Source of the DNA: Streptomyces sp. RKAG290
GTDB taxonomy: Bacteria > Actinomycetota > Actinomycetes > Streptomycetales > Streptomycetaceae
DNA length: 64,000 nt
Reading direction: 5' to 3'
Assembly (NCBI RefSeq): GCF_023701695.1
Contig: NZ_JAJOZC010000001.1
Span: forward strand, 2,232,001-2,296,000
Both the position numbers and the translations under genes were made by a program. Each line of letters starts with the position of its first letter. The stretch's first letter is position 1. Positions 43,866-53,813 of the stretch are shown piece by piece. Under the pieces are notes generated by a model. The model had not been told where the DNA came from and searched no databases. It worked only from the letters and a program-made list of their open reading frames with translations.

Positions 43866-45986
43866 TCAGCCGTTGCCGCCGAGGTCGATCGTGACGGTCC
43901 GCTCGGCGGGGGTCTTGCCGAGCAGTGCGCCCTTCATGGCGAAGGCCACGTCGTCCGCGCTGAGCTGGTGCTTCGCACCGTCTCCCTTGGTGATCATGAT
44001 GCCGTCGAAGACGCCCTCGCAGAGGGCGTCGATGGCCTTCTTGTCGTAGTGGTCGACGAGCTTGGTGCCGCCGTCCACCGGGACCATCGAGAGGATCTTC
44101 GGCAGCGACTTGGCCGGGCCGAACTGGATCTGCTTGGGCCCGGCCTTGATCGTGATCAGACCGGACATCGCGGGCTCCGCGAACGCCTTCATCGCCCGGT
44201 CCAGTTCGGCCTGGTCGATGGTGGGCTCGCGGGTGGTGACCGGCAGCTCGACGGTGGCCGCCCGGCCGGTCTCCACCTGGGCCCGGTAGGCATCGCGCAC
44301 CGAGCCCATCGACTGGTTGACGTCGAGCGCCTTGCCGGCCTTGCCCGGTACGGCGACGGCCTTGCCCGGCTCGAACTTGACCATGCCGTTGCTCGCCGAG
44401 CCGGAGGCGCCGGCCAGGTCGGTCAGCGCGACTTGGAGCTTCTCCTCGTCGACCGGGATCACCGGGTCGATGTCGCGCTTGCCGCCGAAGAGGGAGCCGA
44501 TGACGGAGACCGGGTTGTAGTCGCTGCCCGCCGCGGAGCGCACGGTCGCCTGGTCGTCCAGGGCGAGGCCGGCCTTGTCCGGTGCGAGCTCCGTCTGCTT
44601 GCCGTCCACGCTCAGCCGGAGGGGGGCCTTGGTCCGTTCGCCGAGGGCGGTCTCCAGCTTCTCGACGGCGTCCTCCTTGGTGCCGCCGCCGATGTCGACG
44701 CCGAGGACGGTCGTGCCCTTGGGGACGTCGGAGTGGTTCATCAGCAGCCCGGCGCCGTACGCGACCCCGAGCAGGCAGACGGCTGCCACGCAGAGCAGCA
44801 CCAGCTTCGAGCGGCCCTTCTTCGCCGGCGCCTTGGACGAGGCGGGCTCCGGTGCGGTGCGGGCGCCGGACTCGGGCGCCTGGGCGGCGAACCCTCCCGG
44901 GCCGGCCGGTCCGGTGCCCATCGGGTTGTCCGGGATCCGCGGGGTGAGATCGGGGCCCGGGAACGGCGGGGGCTGCGTCGAGCGGCGCTCCGACGGCACG
45001 ACGGGGATCCCGCTGTTCAGCGTGTCCCCCGAGACGTTGCCACCGGACGGGGCGGCCGGGAACTGCGGCGTGAGGACCGCGGTGTCGTCGGACATCCGCG
45101 GCGGTACGCCACCGGGGCCGCCGGGAGCCTGCGGTCCGCCGGGCCCGCCCGGTCCCGCGCCGAAGGGCCCGAGTCCGTCGAGGTCCGGAGTGAGCGCGGA
45201 GTTGCCGGTGGCCGGTCCCGTGGTGGGTCCGGACGGGCCCGGCGTACGGACACCGAGGTTCGGCGTGGCACGCGGCCCGCCGGGGACGTCGGCGCCGGAC
45301 TCGTCGGCTCCGGGCGCACCCGGGGCATCCGCGCGCTGCGGGCCGTCCGAGAAGTACGGCAGGTCGGCGCGCGGACCGGGGGGCGGGGTTGCCGGGCCGT
45401 TGCCCGGACCGTCCGCCCGGCCGCCGAAGCCACCGGGGCCGCCGGCCTGGAAGCCCGCGCCGTCCGTGCCGCCGCCCGGCGGGCTGCCCGCCGGAGCACC
45501 GGCGGACGCGTCCGGCGAGCCACCCGCCGGGGGCTTGCGCGGCGCGAACCAGTCGCTGCCGCCCTTCTCCCGGGCAGGCTTCTCGGCAGCCGGTTCCGCC
45601 GCGGCGGCCCCGTCCGCGGCGTCGGGTCCCGGTGCGGCCGGGGTGCCCGGCGCGCCGTTGGGCGCGGGGGCGCCGGGGCGCGGGGTGCTGCCGGTGCGCT
45701 CGTTGCCGGGGCCGGCGTCGGCGTCACTCATCGGCGTACGCATGACCACCGGCGGGATCGGACGCGAGCCCGGAATGTTGATCCGGATACGCGTCGTCAG
45801 CGTCGTCTCTGTCCTCGGCTCTTCGGGCTGAGGCGGATCCGCAGGCTCCGGGGTCTCCTCCGGAGCGTCCTGCGAAGGGTGCAGCGACGGATACTGGCGG
45901 GATCCGTACGGCGGCGTACCCGAGGGGTACGCGGCTCCTCCGCGGCCCTGGGGCCCGGAGGACGAACTGTCAGTTTCACGACTCAA
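43866..45986 (-). CDS. Large membrane protein with Pro/Gly-rich N-terminus and PG_binding_4-like repeats
   Basis: 706 residues. Residues 1-390 are low-complexity Pro/Gly/Ala/Asp-rich and presumably cytosolic. One membrane helix (SKLVLLCVAAVCLLGVAYGA, about 393-416) follows. The extracytoplasmic part has two repeats of the VanW-associated PG_binding_4 type (TTVLGVDIGGGTKEDAVEKL ... RLSVDGKQTELAPDKAGLAL and TVELPVTTREPTIDQAELD), but no VanW domain. Likely a wall-binding membrane protein. TTG 45986 was chosen because GGGAGA lies about 8 nt upstream. Role unknown; follows mshB and the DUF6113-like gene. Confidence 0.8.
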   Translation of the reverse strand: MSRETDSSSSGPQGRGGAAYPSGTPPYGSRQYPSLHPSQDAPEETPEPADPPQPEEPRTETTLTTRIRINIPGSRPIPPVVMRTPMSDADAGPGNERTGSTPRPGAPAPNGAPGTPAAPGPDAADGAAAAEPAAEKPAREKGGSDWFAPRKPPAGGSPDASAGAPAGSPPGGGTDGAGFQAGGPGGFGGRADGPGNGPATPPPGPRADLPYFSDGPQRADAPGAPGADESGADVPGGPRATPNLGVRTPGPSGPTTGPATGNSALTPDLDGLGPFGAGPGGPGGPQAPGGPGGVPPRMSDDTAVLTPQFPAAPSGGNVSGDTLNSGIPVVPSERRSTQPPPFPGPDLTPRIPDNPMGTGPAGPGGFAAQAPESGARTAPEPASSKAPAKKGRSKLVLLCVAAVCLLGVAYGAGLLMNHSDVPKGTTVLGVDIGGGTKEDAVEKLETALGERTKAPLRLSVDGKQTELAPDKAGLALDDQATVRSAAGSDYNPVSVIGSLFGGKRDIDPVIPVDEEKLQVALTDLAGASGSASNGMVKFEPGKAVAVPGKAGKALDVNQSMGSVRDAYRAQVETGRAATVELPVTTREPTIDQAELDRAMKAFAEPAMSGLITIKAGPKQIQFGPAKSLPKILSMVPVDGGTKLVDHYDKKAIDALCEGVFDGIMITKGDGAKHQLSADDVAFAMKGALLGKTPAERTVTIDLGGNG

Positions 45987-46161
45987 AGCAGGTTCTCCCG
46001 ATTGGCTCCGCCGCCCGTACTTCCCCCATGCCGCAGGCCAGGGGACGGCTCGGCGCGCGAACCACCTTACTGGCCGCGGCCGACAGACACCCCGCGACCG
46101 GGGGAAACGACTGCGCACCCCCCGGACGGACAGGGGGCATTACGGGATCGGACGTGGCACA

Positions 46162-46605
46162 TTACTTGCCAGGTCGGCCGCTGTCGGCACCTAGTTGGGG
46201 TGACCGCGACATGGTGGCACAGATCACAGCCGCAGCCATCCCGCCCAGCATGAAGAGGGCGAGGCCGAGTTCGTCCCCGAAGACGTAGTCCCCTTCGGGG
46301 CGGCCACCCAGCAGAACAACGACCGAAATCAGCCAGCCCGCGGCGGGCGCCGCCGCACCGGGCTGGGTGCCCATGAGGCGTCGGCCGCCGCAGAAGAGGG
46401 CGGTGGTGGCGAGCAGCGTGAGCAGCAATCCGCCGGGGAACCAGGCGGATTGGACCAGTGTTCCGGCGATCCCGACGGCCGCGCCGAGGAGGGCGAGACC
46501 GAGCAGGGCGGCGATCCGGCGTGGGTTGAGGGGGGCGGCCAGGCCGGTGGCCGGAATGTCCCTGGTTGGTGCGTTGGTCCGGGCTGCCCGCTGTCTGCTG
46601 CTCAT
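46162..46605 (-). CDS. DUF6113-like membrane protein
   Basis: 147 residues with four predicted membrane helices ([64 protein letters not shown]) and a charged N-terminus. I recall similar small membrane proteins next to mshB in actinobacteria. ATG 46605 overlaps the mshB stop (ATGA) and also has AGGGAGC upstream, so it is translated with mshB. No function known. Confidence 0.75.
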   Translation of the reverse strand: MSSRQRAARTNAPTRDIPATGLAAPLNPRRIAALLGLALLGAAVGIAGTLVQSAWFPGGLLLTLLATTALFCGGRRLMGTQPGAAAPAAGWLISVVVLLGGRPEGDYVFGDELGLALFMLGGMAAAVICATMSRSPQLGADSGRPGK

Positions 46606-47501
46606 GTGTCCGCTCCCTGTACGCCTGCGAAGAGATCGTGTTCCCGCGCCCCCTGCTTGGCGCCCGGGGCACCGCTCACCAACTGGTAGTACTCGGTGGT
46701 GAGGACGGGCTGGCCCAGGTCGTTGGACAGGGCGAAGAAGGGGCCGCTCAGCGCGATCTGGGTGGCGTGCGCCCGCATCGCGGCGGTCTTCACCTCCTCG
46801 TAGCCGGCGCCGTCGATCTCGGTGGTGATCAGGGTGTCGTTCACCACACCCGGCACGTCGTCGATCGCGGCGATGCCGGGGAAGGCGTCGGGGGCGGTGG
46901 CCCGCAGGCGGGCGAAGGCGTCCTCGGCGACCGGACGCGGCACCCGGTTCCAGTAGATCTTGGCGATGGCGTGCGGGGCTCCGGAGCCCGCCCGGTACGC
47001 CGGGTCGGCGGCCAGTGCGGCGGCGCGCATCGCGACCCGGTGCGCCTGGATGTGGTCGGGGTGCCCGTAGCCACCGTCGGGGTCGTACGTCACGAGCACC
47101 TGGGGGCGGACCGAGCGGATCACCTCCACGAGGTACCCGGCGGCCTCGTCCACGTCGGCGGACCAGAAGGCGCCGGGGCGGTGGTTCTGCTCGGCGCCCA
47201 TCATCCCGGAGTCGCGGAAGCGGCCGGGACCGCCGAGGAAGCGGTGGTCGGTGACCCCCAGCTCCTTCATCGCCGCCGCGAGTTCGCCCTGCCGCCAGGG
47301 GCCCAGGGAGTCGTCCCGGTCGGCGGCGAGGTGCGCGAGCGCGGGCGGGATGACCTCGCCCTCCTCGCCGAGCGTGCAGGTCACCAGCGTCACCAGGGCG
47401 CCGTCGGCCGCGTACCTGGCCATGGTGGCGCCGTTGTTGATCGACTCGTCGTCGGGGTGTGCGTGCACCAGGAGCAGACGCCGGGCGGGAAGGTCCGTCA
47501 T
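46602..47501 (-). CDS. mshB: Mycothiol deacetylase (GlcNAc-Ins deacetylase)
   Basis: 299 residues. PIG-L/LmbE fold with zinc motif [20 protein letters not shown] at the N-terminus (His15, Asp18) and [13 protein letters not shown], plus YYQLVSG near the C-terminus, a length and pattern matching MshB. It removes the acetyl group from GlcNAc-Ins in mycothiol biosynthesis, the actinobacterial substitute for glutathione. ATG 47501 is preceded by TAGGGT (47514-47509) and 7 nt with no Shine-Dalgarno, so the message is probably leaderless. Coupled to the DUF6113-like gene. Confidence 0.93.
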   Translation of the reverse strand: MTDLPARRLLLVHAHPDDESINNGATMARYAADGALVTLVTCTLGEEGEVIPPALAHLAADRDDSLGPWRQGELAAAMKELGVTDHRFLGGPGRFRDSGMMGAEQNHRPGAFWSADVDEAAGYLVEVIRSVRPQVLVTYDPDGGYGHPDHIQAHRVAMRAAALAADPAYRAGSGAPHAIAKIYWNRVPRPVAEDAFARLRATAPDAFPGIAAIDDVPGVVNDTLITTEIDGAGYEEVKTAAMRAHATQIALSGPFFALSNDLGQPVLTTEYYQLVSGAPGAKQGAREHDLFAGVQGADT

Positions 47502-47585
47502 GGGGACCACCCTACGAGCCGGCGGCCCCGGTGGCCGACGGCACCCACGCGCCGGGCGCCGACGAACCGCGGACGGGTGGCACGG

Positions 47586-47780
47586 TCAGAATTTGATCCC
47601 CCCGATCATGCCGGCCACGTTCGTGGTCAGCTCGGAGATGGTGGGCGCCACGGACGAGCTGGCGAGATAGAAACCGAGCAGCATACAGACCACCGCATGT
47701 CCGCCCTTCAGCCCGGATTTCCGGACCAGCAGGAAGACGACGATCGCCAGCAGCACCACCGCCGAAATCGAGAGTGCCAC
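47586..47780 (-). CDS. Small two-helix membrane protein
   Basis: 64 residues: an N-terminal helix (ALSISAVVLLAIVVFLLV) and a second hydrophobic stretch (HAVVCMLLGFYLASSSVAP), with a basic turn RKSGLKGG. GTG 47780 is preceded by a near-perfect GGAGGTGA. I know this kind of protein from many Streptomyces genomes near mshB but no function has been assigned. Confidence 0.8.
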   Translation of the reverse strand: MALSISAVVLLAIVVFLLVRKSGLKGGHAVVCMLLGFYLASSSVAPTISELTTNVAGMIGGIKF

Positions 47781-47932
47781 GGCGGTTCACCTCCATCAGT
47801 ACGGTCGGGACGGGCAGCACGCATGGAGCCAGCAGGTTCTTACCCACCGAGCGCTACGGATCATAACTATCCGTGGCAACGCATTGATCGGGGCACAGCA
47901 GCACGAGGGGCGCACGGGCGGGGAGCGGCCGA

Positions 47933-47944
47933 TAGGTTCGGTAC
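47933..47944 (+). promoter_or_regulatory. Leaderless -10 box of the S9 peptidase
   Basis: TAGGTT (47933-47938) is 6 nt before ATG 47945 with no Shine-Dalgarno. Confidence 0.45.
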
Positions 47945-50080
47945 ATGACTTCGCCAGAGATCACCTTCCCGCTGCAGTTGGCCCGGACGATGCGGTTCAC
48001 CCTGGGCGCACCCCGCGCGTTCACGGTGTCACCCGACGGTGAGCGGGTGGTGTTCCTGCGCTCGGGGTCCGGCACCGACCGTTCGGGCCGGCTCTGGGTG
48101 CTCGACCTGTCCGACGGCGGCGCACCGCAGGAGCGGGTCGTGGCCGACCCGGCGGCGCTGCTCGGGGGTTCGCAGGAGCGGCTGTCCGTGCAGGAGCGCG
48201 CCCGGCGCGAGCGCAGCCGCGAGGGGTCGTCCGGGATCGTGGGCTACGCGGTCGACGGGGCCGCCGAGTTGGCGGCGTTCGCGCTCTCCGGGAAGCTGTA
48301 CGTCGCGGAGTTGCGGGCCGGTACGGCGCGCGCGCTGCCCGTGCCAGGTCCGGTGATCGATCCGCGACCCTCCCCCGACGGGCGACACGTCGCATACGTG
48401 TCCAAGGGCGCGCTGCGCGTCGTGGGCGCCGAGGGAGACGGGGACAGGGCACTCGTGGAGCCGGAGGACGCGCATGTCTCCTACGGCCTCGCGGAGTTCA
48501 TCGCGGCCGAGGAGATGGCGCGCTCGCGCGGCTTCTGGTGGTCTCCGGAGTCGGACCGGCTGCTTGTCGCCCGGGTCGACGACAGCCCGGTGCACCGGTG
48601 GTGGATCGCCGACCCCGCGCACCCCGAGCGCAAGCCCGCCGAGGTCGCGTACCCGGCGGCCGGGACGCCCAACGCGGTGGTCCAGCTCTTCGTCGTGGGG
48701 CTGGCCGGGGAGCGTACCGAAGTGGTGTGGGACCGGGCCCGGTTCCCCTACCTGGCGCGGGTGCACTGGTCTTCGGACGGGGCGCCGCTGCTGCTCGTGC
48801 AAACGCGTGACCAGCGCAGTCTGCTCTACCTCGCGGTGGACCCGGAGACCGGGACGACCCGGACGGTGCACGTGGACGAGGACCCGGTGTGGCTGGACCT
48901 GTTCCCCGGAGTGCCCGCGTGGGCGCCGGACGGGCGGCTCGTGCGGATCGCGGACGAGGGCGGGGCGCGGGTGCTCTCGGTCGGCGACCGGCCGCTGACC
49001 GGGGCGCAGTTGCAGATCCAGACGGTCCTGGACATCGGGGATTCGGACATCCTGGTGACGGCGTCGGAGGGCGAGCGGGCCCTCGTGCCGGAGACCGGCG
49101 AGAGCCATGTGTACCGGGTCAACGAGCTCGGCGTCGAGCGGGTCTCGGAGGGTGCGGGGGTGCATTCCGCGGTCCGCTCCGGCGGGGTGACGGTGCTGGT
49201 CTCCACCTCCCTGGACCGGCCGGGAGCGACCGTGCGGGTGTTCCGGGACGGGAAGCAGGTCGCCACCGTCGCGAACCACGCGGAGCAGCCGGTGCTCTCC
49301 ACCCGGGCGCAGCTCACCGAAGGGGGCGCACGGCGGATTCCGTGCGCCGTGATGCTCCCCTCCGGATACAAGGAATCGGATGGTCCGCTTCCGGTTCTGA
49401 TGGATCCGTACGGCGGGCCGCACGGCCGCCGGGTGGTCGCCAGCCACAACACTCATCTCACCTCGCAGTGGTTCGCGGACCAGGGCTTCGCCGTGATCGT
49501 CGCGGACGGCCGCGGCACACCGGGCCGTTCACCCGGCTGGGAGAAGGCGGTCAAGAACAACCTCGCCCTCACCCTCGACGACCAGGTCGAGGCGCTGCAC
49601 GCGCTCGCCGGGCGGTTCCCGCTGGATCTGGACCGGGTGGGCATCCGGGGCTGGTCGTACGGCGGCTTCCTGGCCGGCATGGCCGTGCTGCGGCGGCCCG
49701 ACGTGTTCCACGCGGCGGTCGTGGGCGCCCCGGTGACCGATCAGCGGCTCTACGACACCCACTACACGGAGCGCTACCTCGGCGACCCGGCGGCCCAGCC
49801 CGAGGTGTACGCGTACAACTCGCTGCTCACCGACGACGGACTGTCGCACGCCGCCGAGCAGGTGCGGCCGATGATGATCATCCATGGGCTCGCGGACGAC
49901 AACGTGGTGGTCGCCCACACCCTGCGGCTGTCCTCGGCGCTGCTCGCGGCGGGGCGCCCGCACGAGGTGCTGCCGCTGAGCGGGGTGACCCACATGACCC
50001 CGCAGGAGAAGGTGGCGGAGAACCTGCTGCTGCTCCAGGTGGACTTCCTGAAGCGGTCGTTGGCGCGCCCGTCCGCGTAG
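47945..50080 (+). CDS. S9 family (dipeptidyl-peptidase IV-like) serine peptidase
   Basis: 711 residues. N-terminal beta-propeller (about 20-450) with DPPIV-type segment AEFIAAEEMARSRGFWWSPE (substrate-binding Glu pair), then an alpha/beta hydrolase domain with nucleophile GWSYGGF, Asp in HGLADDNV and His in GVTHMTP. No signal peptide is visible, so it is probably cytosolic and trims N-terminal dipeptides from peptides. The oligopeptide importers at 51-64 kb could supply its substrates (inference). Probably leaderless. Confidence 0.92.
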   Translation: MTSPEITFPLQLARTMRFTLGAPRAFTVSPDGERVVFLRSGSGTDRSGRLWVLDLSDGGAPQERVVADPAALLGGSQERLSVQERARRERSREGSSGIVGYAVDGAAELAAFALSGKLYVAELRAGTARALPVPGPVIDPRPSPDGRHVAYVSKGALRVVGAEGDGDRALVEPEDAHVSYGLAEFIAAEEMARSRGFWWSPESDRLLVARVDDSPVHRWWIADPAHPERKPAEVAYPAAGTPNAVVQLFVVGLAGERTEVVWDRARFPYLARVHWSSDGAPLLLVQTRDQRSLLYLAVDPETGTTRTVHVDEDPVWLDLFPGVPAWAPDGRLVRIADEGGARVLSVGDRPLTGAQLQIQTVLDIGDSDILVTASEGERALVPETGESHVYRVNELGVERVSEGAGVHSAVRSGGVTVLVSTSLDRPGATVRVFRDGKQVATVANHAEQPVLSTRAQLTEGGARRIPCAVMLPSGYKESDGPLPVLMDPYGGPHGRRVVASHNTHLTSQWFADQGFAVIVADGRGTPGRSPGWEKAVKNNLALTLDDQVEALHALAGRFPLDLDRVGIRGWSYGGFLAGMAVLRRPDVFHAAVVGAPVTDQRLYDTHYTERYLGDPAAQPEVYAYNSLLTDDGLSHAAEQVRPMMIIHGLADDNVVVAHTLRLSSALLAAGRPHEVLPLSGVTHMTPQEKVAENLLLLQVDFLKRSLARPSA

Positions 50081-50098
50081 GGCCTCTCGTTTGGATCA

Positions 50099-50121
50099 TG
50101 CCGGGCTCGCATGCCCCGGCA
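50099..50121. terminator. Short hairpin between convergent genes
   Basis: TGCCGGG (50099-50105) pairs with CCCGGCA (50115-50121), 7 bp, between the S9 peptidase and 50135 gene stops. Weak compared with the other hairpins here. Confidence 0.4.
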
Positions 50122-50134
50122 CCGCACCTCGCGG

Positions 50135-51244
50135 CTACCAGCCCGGCGGCGGCTGCGAGGGCGGCGGTGGCGGTCCGAAGCCGCCGCCCTGCGGGTACCC
50201 GTAGCCGGGGGCGGGCGGCTGCGGGCCCTGGTACGGGCCGGGGTTCTGTCCGGGGTAGGGCGCGTTGCCCTGCCCCGGGTACGAGCCGGGCCCGTAGGCC
50301 GGCTGGCCGTACCCGGGCCCCTGCCCCTGTCCGTACGGGCCGGGGACGTCGGCGAAGCCCCTGGGAGCCAGCGCGATCAGCACGACCACGGCGGCGAACA
50401 CCTGGAAGACCCAGCTGACCAGGGTGAGCTGGGTCTCGGTCGGCAGCGATCCGAAGTGGTCCAGCAGGTCGTAGTGCACGATCCGGACCACGCCCAGCGC
50501 CCCTCCGGGCAGCAGCAGCGCGGCCGCCACCAGGCCGAACGGCCGTGCGTGCACGGCGTGGAAGAGTGCGCTCACCCCCGCGACCAGGCAGAGCAGGGCC
50601 AGTGCGGCGCTACCCCAGCCGGGCGGCGGATCGACCACCCCGTGCGGGATCCGGTCGCCGCCGAGGTACCAGTCGGGGAAGATCTCCGAGTACTTCACGA
50701 CCTGGCGGATCTCCCAGGCGATCAGCACCGCCCCGGCCGCGCACAGCAGCAGGAAGGCGGCGACGGACGCGCCCGGCCCCGGCCGGGAGGGCGTCTGCTC
50801 GTAGGAGTCGACCGGCGGCCGGCGGCCGGCCCCGGCGGTGATGATCAGTGCGATGCCCGCAGCGAGGCCGACGAAGGCGCAGATCAACGCCCTTGAGCGG
50901 AGATCGTCCGAGAACGACGACTCCATCGCCCGGCTGCTGATGTTCCAGAGTCCGGGCAGTTGCAGGGCAAGCGTGATCACGCCGGCGGCGACGAGCGTGG
51001 TGGCGGCGACGGAGGAGCGCAGTGCGGCGACGGCTGCGACCACGTACACCACGAACAGGGCGACATCCAGGGCCGAGGTAGCGGGCATCGCACGCGGGCG
51101 GGCGTTGTAGAACCCGGCCCAGTAACGCCAGAGCTGGTCGAAGTCCACGGCCCGGATGTCCCGTACCAGCCAGCTCGCGACGATCACGGCGAGCACGCCG
51201 CAGAGGACGGCACCGGTGACTCTTGCTCCGCGGGTGAGTATCAC
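50135..51244 (-). CDS. Polytopic membrane protein with Tyr/Pro/Gly-rich tail
   Basis: 369 residues. About eight membrane helices (VTGAVLCGVLAVIVASWLV, LDVALFVVYVVAAVAAL, AATTLVAAGVITLALQL, ALICAFVGLAAGIALIITAG, VAAFLLLCAAGAVLIAW, SAALALLCLVAGVSALF, LVSWVFQVFAAVVVLIAL) and a C-terminal disordered tail of YGQGQGPGYGQPAYGPG-type repeats. GTG 51244 with GGAG about 10 nt upstream. No recognisable function; such tails often mediate protein contacts in actinobacterial membrane proteins. Confidence 0.78.
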   Translation of the reverse strand: MILTRGARVTGAVLCGVLAVIVASWLVRDIRAVDFDQLWRYWAGFYNARPRAMPATSALDVALFVVYVVAAVAALRSSVAATTLVAAGVITLALQLPGLWNISSRAMESSFSDDLRSRALICAFVGLAAGIALIITAGAGRRPPVDSYEQTPSRPGPGASVAAFLLLCAAGAVLIAWEIRQVVKYSEIFPDWYLGGDRIPHGVVDPPPGWGSAALALLCLVAGVSALFHAVHARPFGLVAAALLLPGGALGVVRIVHYDLLDHFGSLPTETQLTLVSWVFQVFAAVVVLIALAPRGFADVPGPYGQGQGPGYGQPAYGPGSYPGQGNAPYPGQNPGPYQGPQPPAPGYGYPQGGGFGPPPPPSQPPPGW

Positions 51245-51310
51245 CCGAGCGATACTCCACCGCGTCCGGCCTCCCGACAAGAGGGCGGCCGCCGCACGGT
51301 CCTGGCGGGC

Positions 51311-51345
51311 GACCGGCCGGGGGAGTTGACGTCCCCCGGCCGGTC
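51311..51345 (-). terminator. Terminator hairpin of the minus-strand opp operon
   Basis: Perfect 14-bp arms GACCGGCCGGGGGA (51311-51324) and TCCCCCGGCCGGTC (51332-51345), loop GTTGACG, downstream of the last opp gene and upstream of the 50135 membrane protein gene. Confidence 0.75.
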
Positions 51346-51439
51346 CACGGCACCCGCACGGCCGTACGTCGTCCATGCTGACGGGTCCGTATATCGGACG
51401 TGCGACGGACGAGTTGCCCGCGCGTTAACGGACCTGCGG

Positions 51440-52834
51440 TCAGCCGGCCCGGCTGCTGCCGGAGGGCGGCGGACCGTCGTCCTCGCTTCCCGGACCCGCC
51501 GACGCGGGCGGGTCCGGCTCGCTCACGGGCCCGGTGGACGCGGGCGGACCGTCGTCCGCGCCAACGGGGCCACCCGGCGTGGGCGGACCCTCGTTCCCGT
51601 TCGCGGGGCCCGCGGACGGTGGCCTGCGGGCCTCCCGGTCCACCTTCTCCACGTCCGGTCCTGGCCTCGACTCCCCCGGCACCGCGTCCTCCTGCAGTGG
51701 CTCCAGCGTGCCCTCCGGCGGCACCACCCGCTTCTCCTCCGCGAAGTGACAGGCCGAATCGTGCCGGGCCGGGGTGTCCGTCAGCCGGAACACCGCCGGG
51801 ACGGCCAGCAGCGGCACCTCCAGCTCGCACCTCTCCTGCGCCTTCCAGCAGCGGGTGCGGAAGCGGCAGCCGGAGGGCGGGTTGGCGGGTGAGGGCACAT
51901 CGCCGTGCAGGATGATCCGCTCGCGGTACTCGCGCGCCATCGGGTCCGGCACCGGCACGGCGGAGAGCAGCGCCTGGGTGTAGGGGTGCGTGGGGTGCTC
52001 GTAGATCTCCTCGTCCGTGCCGATCTCGGCGAACCGGCCGAGGTACATCACCCCGACCCGGTTGGAGATGTGCCGGACGATCGAGAGGTCGTGCGCGATG
52101 AAGACGTAGCTCAGGTTGAACTCCGTCTGCAGCCGGTCCAGCAGGTTGACGACCTGCGCCTGGACGGAGACGTCGAGGGCCGAGACCGGTTCGTCGGCCA
52201 CGATGATCTCGGGGTTGAGGGCGAGCCCGCGGGCGATGCCGATGCGCTGGCGCTGTCCGCCGGAGAACTGGTGCGGATAGCGGTTGATGTACTCCGGGTT
52301 GAGACCGACGACGTCGAGCAGGTCCTGCACCTTGCGGCGCCGGTCGCCCTTCGGCGCCACCTCGGGGTGGATCTCGTACGGCTCCCCGATGATGTCGCCC
52401 ACCGTCATCCGGGGGTTGAGGGAGGTGTACGGGTCCTGGAAGACCATCTGGATGTTGCGGCGCACGGCCTTCAGGGCGCGGCCGGAGAGCTTGGTGATGT
52501 CCTCGCCCTTGTACCGGATCGCCCCGGCCGTGGGCTCTTCCAGGTGGACCAGCAGCCGGGCCACGGTCGACTTCCCGCAGCCGGACTCCCCCACGATGCC
52601 GAGCGTCTCGCCCGCCGCCAGGTCGAAGGAGACCCCGTCGACCGCCTTGACGGCGCCGACCTGCTTCTTGAACAGGATGCCCTGGGTCAGCGGGTAGTGC
52701 TTGACGAGGTCGCGGACCTCCAGGATCGGCTCGTTGCCGGCGTGGGCGCTGGTCTCCCGCGACTTGGCCAGCAGGGCGCGTGCCATCTCGCCCTCTTCGC
52801 GCGCTTCCTTGCGCCCCGAGTGGTCAGCGTGCAT
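51440..52834 (-). CDS. oppF: Oligopeptide/dipeptide ABC transporter ATPase (OppF-like)
   Basis: 464 residues. Walker [11 protein letters not shown]-loop [10 protein letters not shown], signature FSGGQRQRI, Walker [13 protein letters not shown] and the oligopeptide-type C-terminal Cys cluster ([19 protein letters not shown]). After the usual end there is an unusual acidic Pro/Gly-rich tail of ~80 residues with repeated GPPAS/GPVS units. Second ATPase of the importer. ATG 52834 overlaps the oppD stop by 11 bp with GGAGA upstream. Confidence 0.92.
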   Translation of the reverse strand: MHADHSGRKEAREEGEMARALLAKSRETSAHAGNEPILEVRDLVKHYPLTQGILFKKQVGAVKAVDGVSFDLAAGETLGIVGESGCGKSTVARLLVHLEEPTAGAIRYKGEDITKLSGRALKAVRRNIQMVFQDPYTSLNPRMTVGDIIGEPYEIHPEVAPKGDRRRKVQDLLDVVGLNPEYINRYPHQFSGGQRQRIGIARGLALNPEIIVADEPVSALDVSVQAQVVNLLDRLQTEFNLSYVFIAHDLSIVRHISNRVGVMYLGRFAEIGTDEEIYEHPTHPYTQALLSAVPVPDPMAREYRERIILHGDVPSPANPPSGCRFRTRCWKAQERCELEVPLLAVPAVFRLTDTPARHDSACHFAEEKRVVPPEGTLEPLQEDAVPGESRPGPDVEKVDREARRPPSAGPANGNEGPPTPGGPVGADDGPPASTGPVSEPDPPASAGPGSEDDGPPPSGSSRAG

Positions 52835-53801
52835 CGAGCGTCTCCTTCCAGAAGTAGCAGGCGCTCTGACGGTGCTCGGCCACGTCGAACAGCGGCGGTA
52901 CGTCGGTGCGGCAGACGTCCTGGGCCATCGGGCAGCGCGGGTTGAAGGCGCAGCCGGGCGGGATGTGCAGCAGGTTGGGCGGCAGGCCCTTGATCGCGTA
53001 CAGCTCCCGGCCCTTCTGGTCCAGGCGCGGGATGGAGCGGAGCAGGCCCTTGGTGTACGGGTGCGCGGGCGCCTTGTAGATGTCGTGGACCGGTGAGGTC
53101 TCGACGATCCGCCCCGCGTACATCACGGCGATCTTGTCGGCGACGTCGGCGACGACGCCCAGGTCGTGGGTGATCAGGATCAGACCCATGTTCAGTTCGC
53201 GCTGGAGCTCCGCGAGCAGGTCCATCACCTGGGCCTGGACGGTGACGTCGAGGGCGGTGGTGGGCTCGTCCGCGATGATCAGCGAGGGCTCCAGGGCCAG
53301 CGCCATGGCGATCATGATGCGCTGGCGCATACCGCCGGAGAACTGGTGCGGGTAGTTGCCGACCCGCTCCTTGGCGGCCGGGATCCGGACCCGGTCCATC
53401 AGCTCGACGGCCTTGGCCCGCGAGTCCTTGCGGGACATGCCGCGGTGCACGACGAACATCTCGCCGAGCTGCTCCCCCACGGTCAGTACCGGGTTGAGGG
53501 AGGAGAGCGCGTCCTGGAAGATCATGGCCATCTCCTGGCCGCGGATCTTCCGCCGCTCCTCCTTCTTGAGCTTCAGCAGGTCCCGGTCCTTGAAGAGGAT
53601 CTCGCCGCCACTGATCTTGCCCGGCGGCATGTCGAGGATGCCCATGATGGCCTGTGCGGTGACCGACTTCCCGGAGCCGGACTCACCGAGTACGGCGAGC
53701 GTCTCGCCTTCGGACACCGAGTAGTTGACCCCGTTGACGGCCCTGGCGACCCCGTCCCGGGTGTGGAACTCCACGTGCAGATCGCGCACTTCGAGCAACA
53801 T
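52824..53801 (-). CDS. oppD: Oligopeptide/dipeptide ABC transporter ATPase (OppD-like)
   Basis: 325 residues. Walker [11 protein letters not shown]-loop FQDALSSLNP, signature [11 protein letters not shown], Walker [13 protein letters not shown], and C-terminal Cys residues PPGCAFNPRCPMAQDVCRTD. Works with OppF as the ATPase dimer. ATG 53801 follows AGGAG and is 12 bp after the oppC stop. Confidence 0.94.
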   Translation of the reverse strand: MLLEVRDLHVEFHTRDGVARAVNGVNYSVSEGETLAVLGESGSGKSVTAQAIMGILDMPPGKISGGEILFKDRDLLKLKKEERRKIRGQEMAMIFQDALSSLNPVLTVGEQLGEMFVVHRGMSRKDSRAKAVELMDRVRIPAAKERVGNYPHQFSGGMRQRIMIAMALALEPSLIIADEPTTALDVTVQAQVMDLLAELQRELNMGLILITHDLGVVADVADKIAVMYAGRIVETSPVHDIYKAPAHPYTKGLLRSIPRLDQKGRELYAIKGLPPNLLHIPPGCAFNPRCPMAQDVCRTDVPPLFDVAEHRQSACYFWKETLDAR

Positions 53802-53813
53802 GGGGCGGACTCC

